A stretch of DNA of 7,668 bases, from the NCBI GenBank assembly GCA_009697485.1, contig SICY01000034.1, positions 1 to 7,668 of the forward strand, given 5' to 3'. This document shows positions 1 to 3,694 of the stretch, in pieces. Source of the DNA: Nitrosarchaeum sp. (GTDB lineage: Archaea; Thermoproteota; Nitrososphaeria; Nitrososphaerales; Nitrosopumilaceae). The notes under the pieces were generated by a model. The model searched no databases. It worked only from the letters and a program-made list of their open reading frames with translations, and was not told the DNA's origin. The position numbers were made by a program, and so were the translations under genes. How positions within the stretch are numbered: position 1 is the first letter of the stretch; each line of letters begins with the position of its first letter.

Positions 1-161
1 TATTCTAGCAACATCAAATCTTAGAGTCTTTCTGCAATGACAACAAGTAATATCATGGATTCAATATTAAATTTCAATTATAATGAAATGGGTTATTGTG
101 AAATATGATTGTAAATTCGTGCCTAAAATCCTTAAGTTTCTAGAAAATAATATTATGAATA

Positions 162-326
162 TTGCCGTTGAAAGATCCAGAAAAAAGAAAAGAATACATG
201 AAAGAGTATTACACAAGACCTGAAGTTAAAGAGAAACAAAAAGAACGTATGAAAGAGTATCAGTCAAGACCTGAAGTTAAAGCGAAAAGAAAAGAACTTA
301 GAAATAAAGCGCAAATGAAAAAATAG
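162..326 (+). CDS. Small charged tandem-repeat protein, 54 aa, unknown function
   Basis: The reading frame opens with TTG at 162 and starts MPLKDPEKRKEYMKEYY. It consists of a short leader followed by two 17-residue repeats (residues 13-29 and 30-46), each of the form MKEY..RPEVK.K.KE., then a Lys/Arg-rich tail. There is no membrane segment or cysteine; the composition (Lys, Glu, Arg, Tyr) suggests a helical, possibly nucleic-acid-binding peptide. From general knowledge, MP.KDPEK...Y..EY openings recur in small proteins and at the N-termini of HNH-type endonucleases, but no HNH motif follows here. The TTG at 162 is preferred because the next start, ATG at 198 (codon 13), would remove the MPLKDPEK opening; TTG at 168 is also possible. 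No Shine-Dalgarno is visible. No function is assigned. Confidence 0.6.
   Translation: MPLKDPEKRKEYMKEYYTRPEVKEKQKERMKEYQSRPEVKAKRKELRNKAQMKK
198..299 (+). repeat. Two-copy 51-bp in-frame tandem repeat
   Basis: Copies lie at 198-248 and 249-299, back to back. By direct comparison 44 of 51 bases match, and the central stretch encoding RPEVK is identical. Each copy begins with ATG. The 51-bp unit is an exact multiple of three, so copy number could change without breaking the frame. Confidence 0.85.
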
Positions 327-353
327 ATTCTAAACTCTTTTTGTGCCTAGAAT
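327..353 (+). terminator. Possible terminator: T-run inside a short hairpin after the small repeat gene
   Basis: Directly after the stop codon, arms ATTCTA (327-332) and TAGAAT (348-353) can pair across a 15-nt loop that holds a T5 run (338-342). Archaeal terminators are often plain T-runs, so the T5 may be the active part. The stem is only 6 bp and could be chance in AT-rich DNA. Confidence 0.3.
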
Positions 354-354
354 A

Positions 355-366
355 TTTTATATAAAA
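355..366. promoter_or_regulatory. Strong symmetric TATA box (TTTTATATAAAA)
   Basis: TTTTATATAAAA is a perfect 12-bp palindrome and a near-ideal archaeal TATA box. Read on the + strand it predicts a transcript start near 385-390, giving a leader of about 150 nt before the ATG at 537, or a separate short RNA. Because it is symmetric it could also fire leftward, antisense to the 54-aa gene. No start site is proven. Confidence 0.4.
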
Positions 367-409
367 AGGGTTTAGTGTCGAAAAACTAGCTTTGAATCCA
401 AATTTAATA

Positions 410-430
410 AGTGAGATAATAAATTTCACT
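410..430 (+). other. Short hairpin in the leader region
   Basis: Arms AGTGAGAT (410-417) and ATTTCACT (423-430) pair over a 5-nt loop. As DNA there is one mismatch; as RNA it is a G-U pair, so all 8 positions can pair. It lies downstream of the TATA box at 355-366, within the predicted leader or small RNA. Confidence 0.4.
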
Positions 431-451
431 ATCCATTTGATCAATTGGGAT

Positions 452-486
452 TAACAATTGTTACAGAAAATTAACACTTTAACACA
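452..486. promoter_or_regulatory. 12-bp palindrome plus TTAACA repeats
   Basis: TAACAATTGTTA (452-463) is a perfect palindrome. A second CAATTG lies at 442-447. TTAACA occurs at 451, 471 and 479, the last two as an 8-bp tandem (TTAACACT TTAACACA). The arrangement just before a promoter resembles a regulator-binding region, but the low complexity of the DNA makes this weak. Confidence 0.3.
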
Positions 487-494
487 TTATTAGA

Positions 495-501
495 TTTAAA
501 A
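495..501 (+). promoter_or_regulatory. TATA-like box for the 4-helix membrane protein gene
   Basis: TTTAAAA centred at 498 lies about 27 bp before position 525 and 39 bp before the ATG at 537. With normal archaeal spacing transcription would begin near 525, giving a leader of about 12 nt before the ATG, or a leaderless mRNA starting on the TTG at 525. Confidence 0.4.
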
Positions 502-504
502 GAT

Positions 505-536
505 ATTTATGCCAATATTTCATATTGGATATAAAT
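505..536 (+). promoter_or_regulatory. 32-bp extended inverted repeat abutting the start codon
   Basis: The inner arms CCAATAT (512-518) and ATATTGG (522-528) pair perfectly over a 3-nt spacer. Outer arms ATTTAT (505-510) and ATAAAT (531-536) extend the symmetry across a 1/2-nt offset. The element ends at the base before ATG 537 and covers the predicted transcription start. It could be a repressor operator. If the transcript starts upstream (TATA at 355), it could also form an RNA hairpin next to the start codon. Confidence 0.5.
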
Positions 537-1061
537 ATGGAAGAGATTGGAAGTAAGTGGGCAAATAGATTCATAATTGCAGCTATTCTTCAAGGCGGCG
601 TAATAACTGCAATGTCCATAGTCATTGTCGGAATACAAATGTCATATACTCAAGTAAACATAATACAATATCTATCATTATCTTTTGAAGGAACTGGAAA
701 ATGGTTCTTTTTGGGAATCATATTTTATTTGATTGTTGTACTTGCAGTAGCAGTATCTGCATTATTTTACAGCCATCTTGAAATTACATTAAAGAAAAAA
801 TTCTCCAAAGCATCAAACGTGTTGGCAGGTGTTCATCTAATTGGAATGAACATCGGAGGGGCAGGAGCAATGATCATAATGGCATTTGCAGGATTGGCTG
901 GAACTGGAATACTTACAGTATTTACTGAAGGAAAGTTGGGTCCAAAAAATCCTGCCATCATGGATTCTTTTATACAGCCAATTGGTGGATTTATCGCCAT
1001 ACTTGCATTGGGAGTAATATGTGGCGGTATCGGTTTCATATTGGCGTTTAGAAATAAATAA
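537..1061 (+). CDS. Four-transmembrane-helix membrane protein, unknown function (174 aa)
   Basis: The protein has four hydrophobic spans, at about residues 12-35, 56-81, 95-125 and 144-171 counted from ATG 537. Only short polar stretches separate them, and the second loop is basic (LKKKF). Glycine-rich patches occur in helix 3 (HLIGMNIGGAGAM) and helix 4 (GGIGF). Histidines at the end of helix 2 (SHLE) and start of helix 3 (VHLIG) could bind a cofactor, but that is a guess. I do not recognise the family. ATG 537 (MEEIGSKWANRF) is chosen over TTG 525, which would add MDIN and lies inside an inverted repeat; the TATA spacing would allow either. The gene is convergent with the TerC-family gene, only 9 nt away, and a T-rich stretch at about 1062-1090 inside the neighbour's 3' end may terminate it. 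Confidence 0.75.
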   Translation: MEEIGSKWANRFIIAAILQGGVITAMSIVIVGIQMSYTQVNIIQYLSLSFEGTGKWFFLGIIFYLIVVLAVAVSALFYSHLEITLKKKFSKASNVLAGVHLIGMNIGGAGAMIIMAFAGLAGTGILTVFTEGKLGPKNPAIMDSFIQPIGGFIAILALGVICGGIGFILAFRNK

Positions 1062-1070
1062 TTCTCTTGG

Positions 1071-2051
1071 TTATTCTTGTTTTGTAATCTTTGGTTTTCG
1101 TAGTAACGAAGCAACAATAACTGTTGCCAGAATTACAAATACAATAATTAACGAGGTTACAGTTGGTATGTAATAAAATTCTGAAATTATCATCTTTGTG
1201 CCAATAAATAGCAACAATACAATCAATCCAGGCTTGAGATAGTGGAATTTTTCCATCATACCGCCAATCAAAAAGTACAATGCTCTCAAACCTAAAATTG
1301 CAAATATGTTTGATGTAATTACTATGAACGGATCTCGAGTTATGGCTAAAACAGCTGGAATGGAGTCCATTGCAAATACCAAATCAGTCAACTCAATAAT
1401 TGCAAGGGCAACTAGTAATGGAGTAGCATGCATTACTCCGTTAATTGGTGTAATGAACTTGTTTCCAACTAGACTAAGGTTTACTGGCATGAATTTTTTT
1501 AAAATTCTAACTGCAATGTTTTTTTCTAATTCAATTTTCTTTTCTTCTTTTTGGATGATCATTCTAATTGCGGTATACCAAAGCAATCCGCCAAAAATAT
1601 AGATCATCCATTGGAAATTATCCAGTAAGGATGCACCAACAAGAATCAGTGCTATTCTCATTGCAATTGCACTTAAGATTCCAAATGAGAGAACTCGATG
1701 CTGATACTTGTGAGGAATTCCCAAGGTAGTAAATACCAGCAAAAATACAAACATGTTATCTACGCTAAGCGATTTTTCTAGAGCATAACCAGTGACAAAC
1801 TCTATCATCTTATCATTACCAAGTGTAAAGTAGATTACCCCAGCAAAGACACCCGCAAGAGAAATCCAAGTGATGGTCCAACCAAGAGCCTCTTTACTAG
1901 ACATCACATGCTCTGTTTCAGTTGGCTTGGTTTTGCTCAATTTTCTTTTAATTTTGTGGAATAAACCAAGATCAATTGCTATTGTAACTGATAGAATTAC
2001 AAAAAAGAGAATCCAAAGCTCTAATGTAATCACACCGGACTCTACTGGCAA
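1071..2051 (-). CDS. TerC/Alx-family integral membrane protein, probable metal (Mn2+) transporter
   Basis: This 326-aa polytopic protein has about eight or nine hydrophobic helices. It carries the TerC family signatures: EKSLSVDNMFVF (residues 92-103) and ELTDLVFAMDSIPAVLAITR (219-238), followed by a conserved DPFIVITSNIFAILGLR stretch. Acidic residues D98, E220, D223 and D229 are in the membrane and are candidate metal ligands. The length matches the long Alx-type subfamily (E. coli Alx is about 320 aa) rather than the shorter TerC forms. Family members are linked to tellurite resistance, alkaline pH response and manganese export; Mn2+ handling is inferred here. The start is TTG at 2051. A stop lies three codons upstream, and a TATA box centred near 2080 places the transcript start next to it; GTG at 2033 is an alternative. 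No ter operon partners are present. Confidence 0.93.
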   Translation of the reverse strand: MPVESGVITLELWILFFVILSVTIAIDLGLFHKIKRKLSKTKPTETEHVMSSKEALGWTITWISLAGVFAGVIYFTLGNDKMIEFVTGYALEKSLSVDNMFVFLLVFTTLGIPHKYQHRVLSFGILSAIAMRIALILVGASLLDNFQWMIYIFGGLLWYTAIRMIIQKEEKKIELEKNIAVRILKKFMPVNLSLVGNKFITPINGVMHATPLLVALAIIELTDLVFAMDSIPAVLAITRDPFIVITSNIFAILGLRALYFLIGGMMEKFHYLKPGLIVLLLFIGTKMIISEFYYIPTVTSLIIVFVILATVIVASLLRKPKITKQE

Positions 2052-2076
2052 ATTGATTCATTTCATTTAGGTTATG

Positions 2077-2084
2077 ATTATAAA
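2077..2084 (-). promoter_or_regulatory. TATA box of the TerC-family gene
   Basis: Read on the minus strand, TTTATAAT is centred about 30 bp before the TTG start at 2051. This predicts transcription beginning at about 2054, so the mRNA would be leaderless or nearly so. That fits the absence of a Shine-Dalgarno and supports the TTG start. Confidence 0.5.
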
Positions 2085-2139
2085 TCAATCTTGAGATCTA
2101 GTTTGGTTTGAACAAGTAGGTTTCAAATTATACACATGT

Positions 2140-2703
2140 CTAGAGCAGAGTTGCTGTCCAACCTCTTTCAAATAACTTTGCCTTTGTTTCTGATTTGACA
2201 CAAGCTGGTGAACCATTACTGTTTTTTATAATTAAAACAAGAGTGGATTTACAATTAATCAAATCTGGCGAGACACCATTTTTAGATTGTTTTAAGGGCG
2301 GCAAAACAATTTCTGGGGTATTTTTAGATACGCTGATTATTACAACATATTCTTGAGAGACATCCTTTGTACTAACAGGATAGGGCAAGACATCAATTAG
2401 GTTAATTTCATATGAATCTACACGAAAGGTTTTGGCGTCATTTGTATCGAGAGTTATTGCTTGGTATTGAGTTTGATTGTAAATATGAAGTGTAACAGAA
2501 GCACGTCCCTCCCAAATACATGTCACATCTGAGGGACATCTGGAATCTTCTATTCCTGAAAACTCCACATCAAGACTTTCAACAGATAATGTTTGATGTA
2601 GTTTTATCATAAGCAGCTCATCGAGAGATATTTCTTCAGGTTCTAATGCAAAAGATGCTCCCATAGTCCCAATCAAAATCAAAAAGATGACAAAATATTT
2701 CAT
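2140..2703 (-). CDS. Secreted four-cysteine protein with a thaumarchaeal-type C-terminal module (187 aa)
   Basis: An N-terminal signal peptide is clear: Lys2, a hydrophobic core at residues 4-14, and an Ala-x-Ala-type site (GASFA, cleavage about after 19). Residues 30-125 form a beta-rich domain with the motif DSRCPSDVTCIWEGRASV (53-70). This DSRCP....C.W.G.A.V pattern recurs in bacterial and archaeal exported proteins of unknown function; C56 and C62 may form a disulfide. Residues 148-187 are a second module, LINCKSTLVLIIK...SPACVKSETKAKLFERGW, with C151 and C168. A C-terminal C...L.L..K...G.P.CVK..T...L..RGW pattern is, to my knowledge, shared by many unrelated thaumarchaeal exported proteins. 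No catalytic residues or C-terminal anchor are evident. ATG 2703 is the natural start. It lies upstream of the TerC gene on the same strand, in the opposite gene order to a co-translated pair (88 nt apart). Confidence 0.82.
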   Translation of the reverse strand: MKYFVIFLILIGTMGASFALEPEEISLDELLMIKLHQTLSVESLDVEFSGIEDSRCPSDVTCIWEGRASVTLHIYNQTQYQAITLDTNDAKTFRVDSYEINLIDVLPYPVSTKDVSQEYVVIISVSKNTPEIVLPPLKQSKNGVSPDLINCKSTLVLIIKNSNGSPACVKSETKAKLFERGWTATLL

Positions 2704-2716
2704 TATTTGAATAGAT

Positions 2717-2752
2717 AAATGATTAGAAGTTCATAAGGGCTTCTAATCTTTT
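2717..2752 (-). promoter_or_regulatory. Large inverted repeat enclosing a TATA-like element
   Basis: Perfect 9-bp arms GATTAGAAG (2721-2729) and CTTCTAATC (2740-2748) flank a 10-bp spacer. Past one T/T mismatch, AAA (2717-2719) faces TTT (2750-2752), so 12 of 13 positions are symmetric. On the minus strand the TATA-like CTTATGAA (2730-2737) overlaps the spacer and is centred about 30 bp before ATG 2703, the spacing expected of a TATA box. A regulator bound here would block promoter recognition, so this is a candidate operator for the secreted-protein gene. Confidence 0.5.
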
Positions 2753-2755
2753 GTA

Positions 2756-2801
2756 AATAGACTGATGAGGTAATGGTCGAGAAAACCTCAGCCCATCTAT
2801 T
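2756..2801. other. Two-part hairpin in the intergenic region, possible structured RNA
   Basis: AATAGA (2756-2761) pairs with TCTATT (2796-2801). After an internal loop (CTGA opposite GCCCA), TGAGGT (2766-2771) pairs with ACCTCA (2785-2790), closing a 13-nt loop. The inner stem is unusually G/C-containing for this AT-rich spacer. No family was recognised. Confidence 0.35.
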
Positions 2802-2879
2802 GATTCACATTATCGAAATTAGAATAAAAGACTCACGTAGAAATTATCAGTATGAACTAAATACTAAATTGTCAAACTA

Positions 2880-2934
2880 GTGATGATTGGAACTATCACC
2901 AAACAACTAACCGTTGTTGGTCTTAAGATCCAAT
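2880..2934. other. Nested hairpins in the intergenic region, possible structured RNA
   Basis: An 8-bp stem with one bulged A forms between 2899-2907 (CCAAACAAC) and 2913-2920 (GTTGTTGG) over a 5-nt loop. It can be enclosed by ATTGGA (2886-2891) pairing with TCCAAT (2929-2934). An alternative small stem pairs GTGAT (2880-2884) with ATCAC (2895-2899). TCTTAAGA (2921-2928) is itself palindromic. There is no T-run after it on either strand, so it does not look like a simple terminator. Confidence 0.35.
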
Positions 2935-2960
2935 TTATTAATTTGAATATTTTACTTGTT

Positions 2961-2978
2961 GATAAAATAAGAGTAAGT
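2961..2978 (-). terminator. T-rich terminator candidate after the small zinc protein gene
   Basis: On the minus strand, beginning about 5 nt past the stop codon of the 52-aa gene, the sequence is pyrimidine/T-rich (CTTACTCTTATTTTATC), resembling an archaeal T-rich terminator. No hairpin is needed or seen. Confidence 0.3.
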
Positions 2979-2982
2979 AGAA

Positions 2983-3141
2983 TCAACAGACTAGACTTTT
3001 ATTTTGACATAAAGAATGAATTGGATCATCAACATATTTGAGGCAAAATTTACATTGTAATTGGATAGGCTGCAAACAGATCTTGCAAAATTTTACAATA
3101 CTTAACACTTGACCGCAATTACGGCATGAATCAACTCTCAT
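2983..3141 (-). CDS. Small zinc-ribbon protein with four metal-ligand pairs (52 aa)
   Basis: Codon-by-codon reading of the minus strand from ATG 3141 to TGA 2983 gives a 52-aa protein beginning MRVDSCRNCGQVL. The ligand pairs are C6xxC9, C19xxC22, C30xxC33 and H42xxC45, enough for two zinc ions. The knuckles read CRNCG, CKIC, CKFC and HSLC. Regular spacing of cysteine pairs in AT-rich DNA is very unlikely by chance, so I regard this as a real gene despite its length. The protein is basic and short, and probably binds nucleic acid or a protein partner; no partner is indicated. It is divergent from the operon starting at 3399 and is separated from it by 257 nt. A palindrome lies 5 bp before its ATG. 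No Shine-Dalgarno is seen. Confidence 0.78.
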   Translation of the reverse strand: MRVDSCRNCGQVLSIVKFCKICLQPIQLQCKFCLKYVDDPIHSLCQNKSLVC

Positions 3142-3146
3142 AATAT

Positions 3147-3161
3147 AATTTTGGCAAAATT
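3147..3161 (-). promoter_or_regulatory. 15-bp palindrome immediately upstream of the zinc protein gene
   Basis: AATTTTG-G-CAAAATT has two perfect 7-bp arms around one central base and ends 5 bp before ATG 3141. Position and symmetry fit an operator over the transcription start. A related GCAAAATTT string recurs inside the gene (at 3043 and 3085), but there it encodes the KFC knuckles. Confidence 0.4.
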
Positions 3162-3204
3162 TCTATTAGATCTTTTGTATGTATTTTATGTACAACAATG
3201 ATCA

Positions 3205-3223
3205 ATATAGATTTCATATAGAT
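3205..3223. repeat. Helically phased direct repeat ATATAGAT x2
   Basis: ATATAGAT occurs at 3205-3212 and 3216-3223, an 11-bp period, which places both copies on the same face of the helix. It lies in the divergent spacer between the zinc protein and the ThyX operon. It may be a regulator site or chance in AT-rich DNA. I see no gene elsewhere in 3142-3398. Confidence 0.3.
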
Positions 3224-3364
3224 CTGTATAATTTTTTGTTTTTACTATTTATCTCAAAACTAACATATGATGAAAATAAATTACAAAACATCAAAATTCT
3301 TACGAAAATAATATTATTGTAGGTATTGGGTCTGCCAGGGTTAATCAAATTTGAGTCATTTTAG

Positions 3365-3378
3365 AAATTTTAAAATTT
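3365..3378 (+). promoter_or_regulatory. TATA box of the ThyX operon
   Basis: AAATTTTAAAATTT is a perfect 14-bp palindrome whose TTTTAAAA core is centred 27 bp before ATG 3399. That is the exact spacing for a leaderless archaeal transcript starting on the ATG, and it supports this ATG as the operon's first codon. Confidence 0.55.
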
Positions 3379-3398
3379 AACTACAAATATCAAACAAC

Positions 3399-3683
3399 AT
3401 GATACAGAGAGAAGAATTAGAACAAATTTTGAATTTTATAGCAAAAAGATGGCTAGAAATTACAAAAGAACCAAACAACAAAGCCATGGAAACGCTGCCA
3501 AGCAATTTTTGGATGAATTCCGTGGGCGGAAAAGCAGGAAAAGGTAGATGGGTAACTGCATTAATGTATACAGAAAATGAATCAGATGCAAATGCATTCA
3601 AAGAGGTACTGCTAAGATGGCAGACAAAAGGGATGGAAAAAAATCATGGCCCCGATCTAATACAAATTGGAAAAAAGAAATAG
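3399..3683 (+). CDS. Conserved-looking hypothetical protein (94 aa), first gene of the ThyX operon
   Basis: The soluble, basic protein is cysteine-free. It has a predicted helix (residues 3-22), a central aromatic segment with glycines (LPSNFWMNSVGGKAGKGRWV, 33-52), a short hydrophobic strand (TALMY), and a second helix (62-80) ending in a Lys-rich tail. There is no signal peptide or membrane span, and I do not recognise the family. ATG 3399 is supported by a TATA box at leaderless spacing. Only 11 nt separate its stop from the TTG of the ThyX-like gene, so the two are almost certainly co-transcribed. Coding quality is good: an uninterrupted frame on the operon strand with typical codon use. 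A link to the ThyX-like protein is suggested by position only. Confidence 0.78.
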   Translation: MIQREELEQILNFIAKRWLEITKEPNNKAMETLPSNFWMNSVGGKAGKGRWVTALMYTENESDANAFKEVLLRWQTKGMEKNHGPDLIQIGKKK

Positions 3684-3694
3684 ACTATTAATAA

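Noticed and set aside
37..108. 23-aa ORF starting MTTSNIMDS near the left edge
   Set aside because: Too short, with no motif, promoter or Shine-Dalgarno. Positions 1-161 otherwise hold only a 6-bp inverted repeat (71-89, ATTTCA/TGAAAT) that is likely chance in AT-rich DNA.
155..217. ATG at 155 opening a frame (MNIAVERSRKKK) over the 54-aa gene
   Set aside because: It stops after 20 codons and lies in a different frame. The repeat structure supports the frame starting at 162.
833..1117. 94-aa antisense frame across the membrane protein gene, and a similar one at 6449-6817 within hom
   Set aside because: Antisense shadows of well-supported genes, with biased composition (Pro/Ile or Ser-rich) and no motifs.
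2762..2784. Hammerhead-ribozyme-like core: CTGATGA followed by GAAA
   Set aside because: The segment between them cannot form a stem II with the required closing pair (A, not C, precedes GAAA), and no stem III or cleavage site partner was found. TGAGGT pairs better with ACCTCA.
2773..2880. 35-aa ORF on the + strand beginning MVEKTSAHLLIHII
   Set aside because: Short, with no motif. GAGGT is only 1 nt before the ATG, too close for a Shine-Dalgarno, and the frame lies across the predicted hairpin. It could be a remnant but is not supported.
2880..2886. GTGATGA resembling a C box of a C/D guide RNA
   Set aside because: No D box (CTGA) at a suitable distance downstream, and no D'/C' pair.
3320..3360. 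Slightly GC-richer patch (TTGGGTCTGCCAGGGTTAATC) suggesting a tRNA fragment
   Set aside because: No acceptor stem, no anticodon arm, and no proper T-loop (GGTTAATCA does not match GGTTCRANTCC). There is no reading frame either.
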